This document shows, in pieces, positions 19,802-29,957 of a stretch of 64,000 nt of DNA. The notes beneath the pieces were generated by a model, which searched no databases, was not told the DNA's origin, and saw only the letters and a program-made list of their open reading frames with translations. Position 1 is the first letter of the stretch. Every line of letters begins with the position of its first letter. The DNA lies in the NCBI GenBank assembly GCA_010093485.1, contig MU001494.1:1829937-1893936 (forward strand). Direction: 5' to 3'. This DNA comes from Karstenula rhodostoma CBS 690.94. Lineage: Eukaryota > Ascomycota > Dothideomycetes > Pleosporales > Didymosphaeriaceae. The position numbers and the translations under genes are program-made.

Positions 19802-22800
19802 TATGGTGGTGTATTAAACTTAGGCTGCTAAAATAAAAGGTGCGTGCGAGGCGATGATGTAGGCGATGACAATAGGATTATGAATGTTTTGAATCTGCGT
19901 TTCAGAAACGTTGAGTTTCAAAAACGTTCCCCGAACAGAGGAGAAGGAAGTCTCAAGCGGATGCAGGAACAGCGCAGCGCTAGTCGTGCCTTCTTATCCA
20001 AGCAGCAAGGCGCGCGCCGTCCTCGATCCAGGCATCCCGCTATTTATGGGGTGGTGGGCGATCCATCATGCGAAGGCTGTGTGCCCTACGTTAGCGCTGT
20101 AGGGTTTTGGTTATCGAATCAACGTTCGTAATACGCATATGACGAAACGTGAGGACGCCCGACGGTAGGCGGCGGGCGTCAGGATACGAGTTCAGGGTAT
20201 TCATTAGACGGCCATGCATATATATGGCCTGAAAGAGATTTGGGCGCATAGGCAACGGCGATTGCCGGGTCGGCTGAATGAGGGGCTGTTCGTGTTCGGG
20301 GGATTAGGTGGGGGCCAAGATGCGGTGCACTGGATCCGCAGAGGAATGTAGTCGCCTGATTATGAGGTCATTGACGAAAGAAACAGTGCAGCTCTTCACT
20401 GAGTTCCTACTCATCGCTTGTGCTAGCTCACGCTTTCGTAGCCCTCCGTATGAATTGTTTAGGCCTCATGCGCAGGTTTACCAATACAAGGTGTGGGTGG
20501 GCTCAAGTGCTGTGTCCTTCATAAATCATGCATTAGGCTGACTGCATGGCAGATGATGTCGTTCCTCATATCATCGCGCAGATCGCGGAGTTCCTTGGGT
20601 GTTGTGCTGGTCATCAACATAGACAGCCACCCAAAGAGTGGGCTTGGATACCGTGACGAGCAACCGTACTGGCTTCGGGTATGCACAAGAATCTGGGAAC
20701 CGTGTGCTTGTATATTTATGCCCAACTCAACAAGGTGGAAGCGCTAAGCCCAGCCGAATTGGGTATAGTTTAAGCGAGAGGAGATTCCGGAACTGAACTT
20801 TTTCGTGTCCATCTCGTCCTCGTCTCAACGGATCGTCTATGTGCACACACACACCGCATCCCATATCCACGCCATATAATATTGGGACAATGACCCTCTA
20901 CGCTCGAATAGGCCTTATGGTCCATTAGACCCACACACAGATTGCCATCGGTGCACTGGCCGGCAACACCGGACGCCTGAAGATGCACCGCCTCGAAATC
21001 GCGATAAGGACGCCCTATGTACGGCTGAACCGGATAGCGAAGTTACGTCTCTCTACGCAACGTGTTGACTGTATTTTTGCTTCAGGTACTGTACAGTGTA
21101 ATTGTCGAGCAGATGGAAATCGAGATATGGCTCTGGAATTGAAGAGTGTTTGCGCGCTGGCCTTGATCAACGTACTTGGTAGAACGGCAGCCAACTCGGG
21201 ATTGCGTCTTCGATTGCCCTGCCCCAACGCGATTTCGGACTCCGTCTTTGCCTGAAAATACGGATCAATGTTTTCAAACCACCGATGATGGCGATGCATC
21301 AACTAACCATGAAGGTTGGCCAGCCTAGCCCTGGAAACGTCTGCCTACCTGCCAACCATGTCATTTCTCTGGTTCCGAGCGTGCTACGTCGCCCTTCGCA
21401 GCACTTTCGCACAAGACTTTGCGGGGCCGACTCACTTTTCACTAGGTACGCCGACCTCGGCGAACCCTTGGCCCAACCAATCACCACTTGACCAGTTACC
21501 CATCCGGCAGACACGTGATCCATCTAACTCGATGCAGTCGGCATTGTGAATAACAGCCTCATCAAAGCTCGATCCAGGCTATCATGCACGGCCGTTCCAG
21601 TTTTCGCTCTTTCAAACACAGTATGGTCGGCTGGTGGGCACCAATCCTAGTGCCCATATGCTATAGTTGACTTACACAGTACTACGTTTCACTGCACCAC
21701 GAAGCTGATAGCAAGTATTCCTTGTTGCCGACAATAAGTTCAGCCAATGACATGTTTAGATTATCCGATGCGATGCCTCCGGTATTCACTCCGACATACC
21801 CACAACAACCCGAGTACTCACCAGATTGCGAACCGCAGCGCATAATAGACCTCATTAAATGACCTCAAGCGGGCAATTCTAGCCCTGATCCCACCTTAGA
21901 CTTTCCGGTAGCAGATTTTCTCAGGAGCTAGAAAGAGATGGTTCATCTTCTCAGCTAACATTACGAGCCGCTCTTGAGCACTGCTAAACTGGCCCATCCA
22001 GCGTCTCGAGATACCGCACGGACCTGGATTTCAACAAGCAGCATGAACAGAGCTTCTAAGCAAACTCACCTCAGTACGGGGGCTTTGCCTAGCCACAATT
22101 GTTTTCGAGTGGCGTAGTTTCGTCGTCAAGCCGGCACCGAGTAAACCCACTGGATAGGCGTTCATGTGAACTATTCACACTCGAGGATCACTTGCAATGC
22201 TCGATGTCAGTTTTTAATAAAGATACAAGTGTATCTGTCATTACATCCACCAATCCATGATATCTTCACAAAAGAATATAGAGGGTTTCCCAAGGAGACG
22301 TAGCCCTGAACATAACCTGCAGAAAGTTGCCCATAGGAGTACAGAATTGCACTGACGTGCTTGACGGTAGAGTTCGCACCGAAGCTCCGACATGGCAAAC
22401 CTTCAATCTTTGTTGATCTCTCACATGCGGCGCAAATCCGAAAGTTACGTAAGGCCCAGCTCACCTGGGCCCTTCTTAAGGTACGGCATCTTACCTTCTA
22501 CTAGTCCCTCAAATAAAACATAAGCTATACAAGCGAACATGGGGCACTCCGATCCGATATTGCGACATAACTTGCATGCAGGTGCCAATTCACATGCCGT
22601 TCACTAATGCTAAGCGGACTCTGCAACATCGCGCTAGCCCGACCAGTCCGCTGAACGTCGGTTACCCGACCCGCCTCCCGCGTCTCCTGCTAGGTATCAT
22701 GACTTGACGGACTTGGCAAGTCTTCCAATGGCTTCATCGGTAGGGTCCCGAGGACGTCGGAGTCAACAAAATTGTTGTTTTCTACAGCCACAACATGTGG

Positions 22801-22828
22801 CTACTATCCGAACGACAGTTCTCCGAAA
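19802..22828. other. Gene-poor region, about 3 kb
   Basis: No supported gene. Many stops in all six frames and no frame over about 95 codons. Base composition is ordinary rather than AT-rich, so it does not look like a heavily RIP-mutated transposon. It probably contains the long upstream regions of the LURP-one-like gene (-) and the Ser-rich secreted protein (+). No tRNA-like B box or terminal repeats found by eye. Confidence 0.5.
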
Positions 22829-22836
22829 TATATAAG
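22829..22836 (+). promoter_or_regulatory. TATA box of the Ser-rich secreted protein gene
   Basis: TATATAAG lies 77 bp upstream of ATG 22913, followed by a CT-rich stretch ('ccctcgctcattacttc') before the start. Spacing and sequence fit a fungal TATA promoter, often used by inducible or highly expressed genes. Confidence 0.6.
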
Positions 22837-22912
22837 AAGGTGTTCAACAAAATATTATCCAGTATTCACTCCCTCGCTCATTACTTCAATTGACTTTTGC
22901 CGGGATACCAAT

Positions 22913-24739
22913 ATGCACTCAAAAATCTCCCTTCTCGGCTTTGCGCTGCAGACGAGTGTCTCTGCCCGTGCCTTCAAATCTCACGGCGACAAAGAAGGGA
23001 CACATGCTGCTCCAGCTGGCCACGCCGCCTTCGGATTGAGCTTTCCGGGGACAATCTCGCTCTCTTATGGAAAATGGGACACGGCTGGTGTGGCTTCAAG
23101 CACCGCTTCTGGTGGTGAAAGCAGTTCTGCTGCCTCTGGCGCCCCTTCGACTTGGTCGGGACCAGCTGGCCCTTCATCATCCTCGGATTTTACCTGGAAC
23201 GAGTCAACCCCAGCCACTTCTACTTGGTCGACGCCAGCTGGGCTTTCATCCTCTTCAGCCTCTGCCTCGAGCAGCACGGTTTCGGTCGCTTCCTCGACCT
23301 GGTCAACACCAACCATTCAATCACCTTCATCGGCCTCGGACTCGTCCTGGTCTGTTCCGGTGGTTTTCTCAACCACTTCAGTTCCAGCTGGCCCTTCTTC
23401 AGTTTCTTCCTCTTCTTGGCCCGCAGGTTATGCTACAACATGGTCGGCACCCGCTGGTGCTTCTTCATCTTCTGTCTCGCCGTCCATAGCAGTAGTGCCC
23501 TCGACGTCTGCTTTCGCCACTGCCACACCTTCATCCGCTGCTGAGTCATCTACCTGGAGCGCCGAAGCATCCAGCGCATCTGACACCTGGTCTCAGCCGG
23601 CCTTCATATCATCTAGTTCTTCCTCGCCAGCTTTTGGTTCGTCTACTGTTGCTTCGTCTTCCTGGGGGCCAGGATACTCTGTCGCATCTGCCACCTCTTC
23701 TGGGCCGGCTTTCGGTTCATCCAGTTCGTCCTCACCTGCTGTTGGATCTTCTACCACATCCTCGTGGGGTGCCGGATCATCTAGCACATCTGCTACCTGG
23801 TCCACGCCGGCGTTCGGATTATCCAGTTCGTCCTCACCCGCTGTTGTATCTTCTACCGCATCCTCCTGGGGTGCCGGGTCTTCCAGTGCCTCTGTCACGT
23901 CGTCCAAGCCAGTATATGGATGGAGTTCTTCCTCGCCCGCTGTTGGATCTTCTACCGCATCCTCCTGGGGTGCCGAATCATCTAGCACATCTGCTACCTG
24001 GTCCACGCCGGCGTTCGGATCATCCAGTTCGTCCTCACCCGCTGTTGTATCTTCTACCGCATCCTGGGGTGTTGGATCATCTAGCGCCTCTGTCACATCG
24101 TCTACACCAGCGTTCGGATCATCAAGCTCTTCCTCGTCCGCTGTTGCATCATCAAGTGCTTTCCCTTCGACATGGGGCATAGGATACTCCGTTGGATCTT
24201 TCACTCCTTCCGCTTCCTCCACTCCCGCTTTCGGGTCGTCGAGCGCTTTCCCCTCTTCGTCTGCTTCCACGACATGGGGCGTAGGATCCTCCAGCAGCAC
24301 TGCCACCGCTTCTTCCACCTCATCCTCCCCCGGTTTTGGATCATCCACTGCATCTGTCACTTCCTCCTGGCCAGGTCACAGGGGTTCGACCACTACCACC
24401 ACGATTATTGTCACGACCACTCCCGCATCAAGTCCCGGTGTGCTCTCATCCAGCAGCTCTGCAACTGCATCAATCCCTGGTTACGGTGCGTGGGGTGCAG
24501 CTAGCTCCGCCTCAGCTGCGACCACTTCAACCTTCCCTGGAGGACGATTCAACCGCCCCAAGTTTACGGGCGGTGATTTCGGATTCGGAGGCAGGGGTGC
24601 TGCAGCGACCACTAGCTCTGCATCAGCTTCTGCGACGCCCTCATTCGCCCACGGCTTCGGTGGCCACCGCTTTGGGAGTAAGGGTAAGCATGGCGGTGCG
24701 GGGCGCGGCGGCAGCAACAGGAAGAAGTATGGGTGGTAG
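22913..24739 (+). CDS. Secreted Ser/Thr-rich tandem-repeat protein with basic Gly-rich C-terminus
   Basis: 608 residues from ATG 22913, chosen because it starts a signal-peptide-like segment (MHSKISLLGFALQTSVSARA) and sits 77 bp after a TATA box; the frame is open upstream. The bulk is Ser, Thr, Ala, Pro and Trp: S-rich runs punctuated by (T/S)WSxPA and SSWGxGSS motifs, with about four near-identical 33-34 residue units in the middle. Such composition predicts heavy O-mannosylation and a cell-wall or extracellular location. The C-terminus is Gly-rich and basic (GHRFGSKGKHGGAGRGG...), and there is no hydrophobic GPI-attachment tail. No enzyme or adhesin domain recognised. The long antisense frame across the repeats is a shadow. 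Confidence 0.82.
   Translation: MHSKISLLGFALQTSVSARAFKSHGDKEGTHAAPAGHAAFGLSFPGTISLSYGKWDTAGVASSTASGGESSSAASGAPSTWSGPAGPSSSSDFTWNESTPATSTWSTPAGLSSSSASASSSTVSVASSTWSTPTIQSPSSASDSSWSVPVVFSTTSVPAGPSSVSSSSWPAGYATTWSAPAGASSSSVSPSIAVVPSTSAFATATPSSAAESSTWSAEASSASDTWSQPAFISSSSSSPAFGSSTVASSSWGPGYSVASATSSGPAFGSSSSSSPAVGSSTTSSWGAGSSSTSATWSTPAFGLSSSSSPAVVSSTASSWGAGSSSASVTSSKPVYGWSSSSPAVGSSTASSWGAESSSTSATWSTPAFGSSSSSSPAVVSSTASWGVGSSSASVTSSTPAFGSSSSSSSAVASSSAFPSTWGIGYSVGSFTPSASSTPAFGSSSAFPSSSASTTWGVGSSSSTATASSTSSSPGFGSSTASVTSSWPGHRGSTTTTTIIVTTTPASSPGVLSSSSSATASIPGYGAWGAASSASAATTSTFPGGRFNRPKFTGGDFGFGGRGAAATTSSASASATPSFAHGFGGHRFGSKGKHGGAGRGGSNRKKYGW
23705..24106 (+). repeat. Tandem repeats of 102/102/99/99 bp within the Ser-rich gene
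   Basis: Units begin at 23705, 23807, 23909 and 24008, each starting with CC(G/A)G(C/T) and containing the codons for SSSSPAV(G/V)SSTASSWG. The 3-bp length differences keep frame. A partial fifth unit follows from 24107. Units alternate between two variants, one ending ATWSTPAFG and one ending VTSS(K/T)P. Confidence 0.88.
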
Positions 24740-25233
24740 GCAGGCAGAGAACCTTAAAATCGGTGTCGGTGTTGACGGGGGTAATGGTAATACGGCGGTG
24801 GAACGGTCCCTGTCGTAGGGATAAGAAAAAGCTAGTGTTAGTTGGAATACATTTCTTTAGCTTTCACATCATGCACCATGGCTTTGTGAAGTGTCAGCTG
24901 CAGATTTCCCCTTCCCCTACTGGCATCATCTGAAGCAATTTCCACATAATCATCCATATGCTGGAGGTTACGTTGGGACCCCGTTACCAGAGTTGAAGCT
25001 GAACGTAACTGTGGTTGGCAGTGCTCAGTACCCACGTTAAGAAATACATTTTCCCCAACCATACATTTCCGCATCTATATAAAAAAAAAATTGCACGTTA
25101 CTCTCCTCTGCTCAAATAATCTTCAACAGGACTCCTACATCATACAACTCTGATTCTCAGTCTCTCTCCCCAGCTCCTTGCACACACAAGACTCATTACG
25201 CCAACCTCACGCAGCATTTATCTGCTATCCATC
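24740..25233. other. Intergenic region between two plus-strand genes
   Basis: About 490 bp holding the 3' UTR of the Ser-rich gene and the promoter of the next gene, with a TATA-like element near its end. No gene seen. Confidence 0.55.
25076..25090 (+). promoter_or_regulatory. TATA-like element with A-tract
   Basis: TATATAAA runs into ten A residues about 150 bp before ATG 25234; a CT-rich leader ('cagtctctctccccagctcc') follows. This arrangement fits a core promoter with a long pyrimidine-rich 5' UTR. Confidence 0.45.
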
Positions 25234-25980
25234 ATGGGAAAAAAGCCATTCATGGTAAAAAGGTTCATCCTAAAGACGACCATCCCTTGCTTCCTACGAA
25301 GGCGCCCCCGTCGACGCGCGCTCCAGCAGCAAGCAGACCCAGAAGCCGATGCCGCCTTCTATCGCACCACGTTCGCTCGCCTCCACGAGCTTCCTTCGTA
25401 CCCTTTCCGCCCCTACGCCCGCGTCGAGAGGTGGCTGGAGTGCTACTACGATCTGCCTCTGCATCTGCAACGCCTCCTCGAGCCTTCAAGCTCGCCCTCT
25501 GGCACCACGCCAAGCCCCGACTCGGGAGCCAACTCCAGCAAAGACCACGTGAGTTGCGCCAGGCTACCCCATCCCCCAGCGGCGCATACTAACGGGTTGC
25601 AGAATCCCCTCCCCGGCTCGGGCAACTGGAATGCGGACGCCGAGTGGGAGGCAGAGACGAGGCGCAGACAAGAGGAGTATAGCGCAAGTGAGAGGGATGA
25701 AGCGCGCGAGGGAAGACCGAGGCCGCCGGTGCGAGACCCTCTGAGTGCAGCCGGGATATATCCTATCCAGCCGGCTCTGTACCCAGTCGATTGGGACCTG
25801 GTTCTCGGCGCGTCTCGTCTGGTGCATCCTGCGGATGCAGCGCGACCCAGGGCGCAGCACGAAGCGGGTTTTCCACCGCTGCAAAGGACGGCGAGGCGTA
25901 GACGGTGGGGCGGAAGCGGAACGTGGCGCGAGCTTTCCACGGTTGGGAGCCCCAACACTACGAGCGTCAGTGGGTCTTAA
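25234..25980 (+). CDS. Basic, Arg/Pro-rich protein of unknown function
   Basis: Exons 25234..25548 and 25603..25980. The intron (GTGAGT...TACTAACGGGTTGCAG, 54 bp) has a perfect TACTAAC branch site but is a multiple of three, so the genomic frame is open through it; splicing gives 230 residues. The N-terminus MGKKPFMVKRFILKTTIPCF is basic/hydrophobic and followed by RRRPRRRALQQQ. The middle has FARLHELPSYPFRPYARVERWLECYYDLP, an amphipathic, protein-like segment. The rest is Pro/Arg-rich. A second intron (GTGGGG...TTAACAG, ending at 25981) would switch to a frame ending at 26131 (...MYSTASVSKVPNEET), so the C-terminus is uncertain. No known family; probably lineage-specific. Confidence 0.6.
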   Translation: MGKKPFMVKRFILKTTIPCFLRRRPRRRALQQQADPEADAAFYRTTFARLHELPSYPFRPYARVERWLECYYDLPLHLQRLLEPSSSPSGTTPSPDSGANSSKDHVSCARLPHPPAAHTNGLQNPLPGSGNWNADAEWEAETRRRQEEYSASERDEAREGRPRPPVRDPLSAAGIYPIQPALYPVDWDLVLGASRLVHPADAARPRAQHEAGFPPLQRTARRRRWGGSGTWRELSTVGSPNTTSVSGS

Positions 25981-26279
25981 CAGGACGCGCGATGATGGGA
26001 CGGCGCGCACCGCTACCCCGCGACCTCAACCACCAGTGGAGAGGGACGGGAGTGTTTCGCCTATCGCGCGCTTACCTTCGCCTATGTATTCGACCGCGAG
26101 TGTTTCCAAGGTACCTAATGAGGAAACATAGGGCGCGGTTGCGCCGAGGGAAGAAAGCCGGAACGTAGGACATAAGTGATTTGGATGCGCAGTGCAATAT
26201 ATCGAGATAGTTCAGTTCATCCTCTTATTCACATACACCCATCTCCGTCCTATGTTCATCTCTTTCTTCCCCTACCCGG

Positions 26280-28159
26280 CTAACTCGCATCTCTCTTCCC
26301 CCTCGCCCATTCCCGCAGTACGTTTTTCTTCAACTTCCCCGTGCTCGTCTTCGGCAGCTCCTGTACCACCTCCACTTCCCTCGGCACCATAAACCTGCTG
26401 ATGTTGCTATTCTCTTTCGCCCATGTGATGACCTCGCTGGGTTCCAAAGAGCCGCCTTCTTTCACGGTGACGAAGGCTTTGGGCCGCTCGCCCCAGTGCG
26501 AGTCAGGGATGGCGACGACGCCTACTTCGAGAATGGAGGGGTGTGTTGCGAGCATCGATTCAAGTGCGACGGAAGAGATATTTTCGCCGCCTGTTGAGGT
26601 GTTAGTAAATTGAAATAGTGTGGAAATTGTAGACGAGAGGTACCTGAGATGATAATGTCCTTTGCTCGATCTAGGATTTGAATTGCGCCATCTGGATGCC
26701 AGACTGCCAGGTCGCCGGAGTGGCTCACGCCGCCTGCCCAGAGCTTTCTGGTTGCTTCGGCGTCCTTGTAATAACCCTTCGCGCAGATGTTACCCTCGAA
26801 TACGATCTCTCCGATCTCCTTTCCGTTCCTCTCAACGTCAATTAGGACACCTTCGGGTTGTTCTGTCTTGATGACGCGCGTGGGAAGAGACATGACCATG
26901 CCGTGCCCCTGCCTCGCCATCTGCGCATACTTCTCTTTCACAGGAAGCTCCTCCCAGTCTGGCATATGGTAGCCCTTCGTTATCGGACCATAGGTCTCTG
27001 TTAGGCCATAAACATGTACTGGATGCAAATTTAAATTCGTCATTTGTTCGAAGAGCCATGCTGATGGCGGGCTTGCTGCGACTGTGACGTGCACGGGGTG
27101 TGGTAGCTTTTCCGCTTCCTTCGCTGCGCACAACAACGTATTTACAGTAGGCGCGGCGTTGAAATGGGTAATGCCCTCTTCTTTCAGAAGCCTCCATATC
27201 TCTGGGTAGTCGATCTTCCTGAGGCAGTAATGCGTTCCGCGCACCGCGGTGACAGCCCAAGGAAACGTCCAGCCAGTGGCGTGGAACATAGGAAGAGTCC
27301 AGAGGTACTTGGCTCGGCCTTTGTGGAAATTGAGTCCAGAATCGATGACGTTACCCATTGCCGCGAGATAGCATCCGCGGTGTGTGTATTCGACGCCTTT
27401 GGGCCGTGCTGTGGTACCGCTTGTGTATGCCAATGCGATGACGCTCTCCTCGTCTTTCGCTTGCGCTTCAAGGTTCCCCCAGCCCTGGGATCCGTTCTCG
27501 TGGTCGTACGTGAGGCCTTCAAGGACCGCATCATCAAATGGTCCGCTTAACTCGCCCTCTGACGCATCTGTATCTGTATCAACAATGATTTTAACGGCGG
27601 ACGTATCTTTTTTATATTGTCCCAACAACTCCTCAAACTCATAGTCTGCGATTATGAGGTCGACATCCGAATGCTGGAAAATGTACGATATGTCGTCGGT
27701 CTTCAGCCGGTAGTTTACGGCAACGGAGACGGAACCAGCAGCGGCGATCCCGAACAGTGCTTCGAGGAAGGCGGGCGTATTCGTGCAAAGCAGTCCGACA
27801 CGCTTATAATTGTGTTTGCGCAGGTAGTAAGCGAAGCCGCGCGCCCGGTCGGCCGTCTCGAGGTACGAGCGTCGTAGGATCTTATTGTTTGCCGTTTTGT
27901 GATAGATTGCTGTTGCCTAAGTGATGCGCTACTTGATTAGCCTGGCCTTGAAGAGTATAATCTGGTATAGGACGGAGCATACATTCGGTTCTATACAGGC
28001 CGCCCGCCACAGTAAGCTCGTTGGCGACAACGTGTGGAAATTGTTCTTGTGATGATACTCATGGCTATCCCCGGGATGTATCTTGGTCGCAGGGCCCGGA
28101 ACTGGGCTTGCTGATGTGAAATGCGAAGCAAGCTTCTGTAGTCGTTCAATAGGACTCAT
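26280..28159 (-). CDS. AMP-forming acyl-CoA synthetase (ANL superfamily)
   Basis: Exons 28159..27983, 27916..26644 and 26590..26280 encode 586 residues. The enzyme activates a carboxylic acid with ATP to an acyl-adenylate and then forms the CoA thioester. Motifs: the P-loop-like YTSGTTARPKGVEYTHRG, then WTLPMFHATGW, VYGLTETYGP (adenine pocket), SGDLAVWHPDG with the conserved Asp, the hinge ILDRAKDIIISGGENIS (across intron 2), and TSTGKLKKNVLRE with the catalytic Lys of the C-terminal lid. The Trp/His-rich pocket and length resemble medium-chain or AAE-type synthetases; the substrate cannot be fixed. The protein ends ...GKRDAS, so no PTS1 peroxisomal signal is seen. Introns of 66 and 53 bp. 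Confidence 0.93.
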
Positions 28160-28232
28160 TGCACTTGTAGATGTTCAGATCGCGGGGTAGCGGGGTGGGA
28201 CCGAGGTGGCTATTGATTGGAATGGAACAAGT

Positions 28233-28571
28233 CTAGCTGTAGAGCGTGGTCGCCAGCTTGATTACAAAAGCCAGATCTTCGTTGAGCGTTGCGCGTGCGT
28301 GGGAAACTGTCGGAAAGCGAAGGTGTAGGTGCTTTGCGGGGATGCGGAGCTCTCTTGAAGCCCAGACCTTGACGTTTGAGTCGGCGACTATATCAATAGA
28401 AACAAGGAGTAGCCCATGTGTCAAACAGATCACCAGACGCAGATCAAGCAGTTTACCAGCGAAGAACGTGTAGCGGAAATGGTGGATGAGATGCGAAGCC
28501 GATGTCGAAAAGCTGGGGTAAGTACGACTGGGGTAGCTAAGACGCGACCGATGCGACATAGCCGAGGTCAT
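28233..28571 (-). CDS. Possible small protein, unrecognised
   Basis: Read as exons 28571..28457 and 28387..28233 with a 69-bp intron (GTAAAC...TTGATATAG), giving 89 residues. The N-terminus is rich in Ser, Arg, His and Tyr with few acids (could be a mitochondrial presequence), and the C-terminal part (VKVWASRELRIPAKHLHLRFP ... LNEDLAFVIKLATTLYS) is protein-like. The unspliced frame is also open. It lies 74 bp upstream of the acyl-CoA synthetase start, so it could instead be that gene's 5' UTR. No family recognised; low confidence. Confidence 0.3.
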   Translation of the reverse strand: MTSAMSHRSRLSYPSRTYPSFSTSASHLIHHFRYTFFAGKLLDLRLVICLTHGLLLVSIDIVADSNVKVWASRELRIPAKHLHLRFPTVSHARATLNEDLAFVIKLATTLYS

Positions 28572-28949
28572 CGTCACTCGATTGGCTCAAGCTCCCTTCC
28601 GCCAGCGGCATCGGTCCGCGCCTGGCGTGCGACGAGGAACGTCGTTTGGTTTCGTGTTTGATGCTCAGCACGCGTCATCACTGGAACGGCAGATGTCAGA
28701 CATGGATATCATTATTGACAAGACCAACTCCATGACATTACCGAACCCATGCAGCCCCGAGATTTTCATTTTGTGTTTCTTCTATTCGGAAGACAGTATC
28801 TGACCGTGAAGGAACCCATGAACTCGTGAGCGCTTTGAAGCTCTTTTTGCCTGGACACCCTGACCGATGGTCGAAAGATACTTTGAGGTCGAAAAAATCC
28901 CATAAGACCAATGCATTTCACGCCGTCCCTGCTCATCATCCGTTCCCGT
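28572..28949. other. Intergenic region, about 380 bp
   Basis: Downstream of the uL13 gene (3' UTR) and upstream of the possible small gene. Only short random frames. No RNA gene recognised. Confidence 0.5.
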
Positions 28950-29957
28950 CTAGTAGCCGTACTGAGCGAGCTGCTCGGTGACCTTGGTATCAACCTTTGC
29001 GTCCTTCTTGGCCTGGCCAAGCTGCCTGCGTGCTTGCTTCTTCTTCTCGTAGTACGCGGCACCGTTGGCTTTCCTTCGCTCCTCAAGACTGCATCCAGCG
29101 TTAGCAGTATTCTCATCGGGGTAATGGGCTCAAACATACCGAGAGACAACATCCTGGTACTTCCAGCCGAACTCGTGACCGAGACGACCGACAGTGCAGT
29201 ACTTGCGGCCGGGCTTCAGGCGGAGCACACGGAGAGCCTGGGGAACGACGACGCGCTTCTTCTTGTCGTAGGGTGGGGGAACACCTTCAAAGGTCTTCAA
29301 GCGCTCCATGGCAGCGTTACCACGAGGGGTCTTGTGAGGGATCATGCCACGGACGGTGCGCCAGAACATCTTGGAGGGAGCGCGGAAGTGGAAGGGACCT
29401 GGCAGCGGTTAGAGCCCGCGCTCGAACTACCAACTGGTGGGAAGCCTCTTACCTCCACGGGTGGGGTTGTAACGGGTCTGCTTGCGAAGGAAAGCAGAGT
29501 ACTTTACTGTAACAAAACGTCAGCCACACTTCTCAAATATATGGACAATTGCAATCGCGCTTGCAACGCAAAGACAGCCCTCCAATGCAATCCACAGTTC
29601 TGGATGTCCTCCACGTTTGCAAGGTTGTCTCTGGTACAGGGTGATGCAGTTTGGGGGTCGTATCGGGTAGACGTACGCTTCGCGCGGAAGAACTCGCCGG
29701 AGATGTTGAGGGCTTCACATCGCACGACAACAACCTTCTGGCCGTTGAGCAACTGCTTTGCAACAGTGCTGGCAAGGCGGCCGAGCAAGTGGCCCTTGCC
29801 GTCGATGACCTTCGCCATTGTTAGCCAAAGTCCATGTCCCAAAGTCGTTGCGGTGCGGTGGATTTATTGCGACTCAGCGACGAGTGCGCAGCCGGGGCAA
29901 TAGTTTGCAAGTGCTCGCAGCAGGCGTACGTACAATGACGGGATCGAAGGACGACAT
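28950..29957 (-). CDS. RPL16: 60S ribosomal protein uL13 (L16)
   Basis: Five exons: 29957..29934, 29809..29677, 29506..29453, 29398..29140 and 29088..28950, 202 residues in total. It is a structural protein of the large subunit. The protein reads [20 protein letters not shown]..., then [61 protein letters not shown] and [20 protein letters not shown], matching uL13 throughout. The first exon has only eight codons. It is followed by a 124-bp intron whose acceptor lies within ATGGCGAAG|GTC, so a second in-frame ATG (29818) sits inside intron 1; unspliced initiation there would give MAKVIDGKG. The third intron-exon block (54 bp exon) is as in many ascomycetes. Introns: 124, 170, 54 and 51 bp, unusually dense, as expected for ribosomal protein genes. 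Confidence 0.96.

Noticed and set aside
23593..24360. 255-codon acidic repeat frame on the minus strand
   Set aside because: Antisense of the Ser-rich repeats; its Glu/Asp/Val repeats are the complement of Ser/Pro codons.
26280..28159. Secondary-metabolite cluster formed by the acyl-CoA synthetase, Zn2Cys6 factor, MFS and oxygenase
   Set aside because: They are spread over about 15 kb among housekeeping genes, no PKS, NRPS or terpene enzyme is present, and the MFS and oxygenase are dead.
29507..29676. Intronic snoRNA in the 170-bp uL13 intron
   Set aside because: No box C (RUGAUGA) plus box D pair with terminal stem could be found by eye; the intron is simply long.
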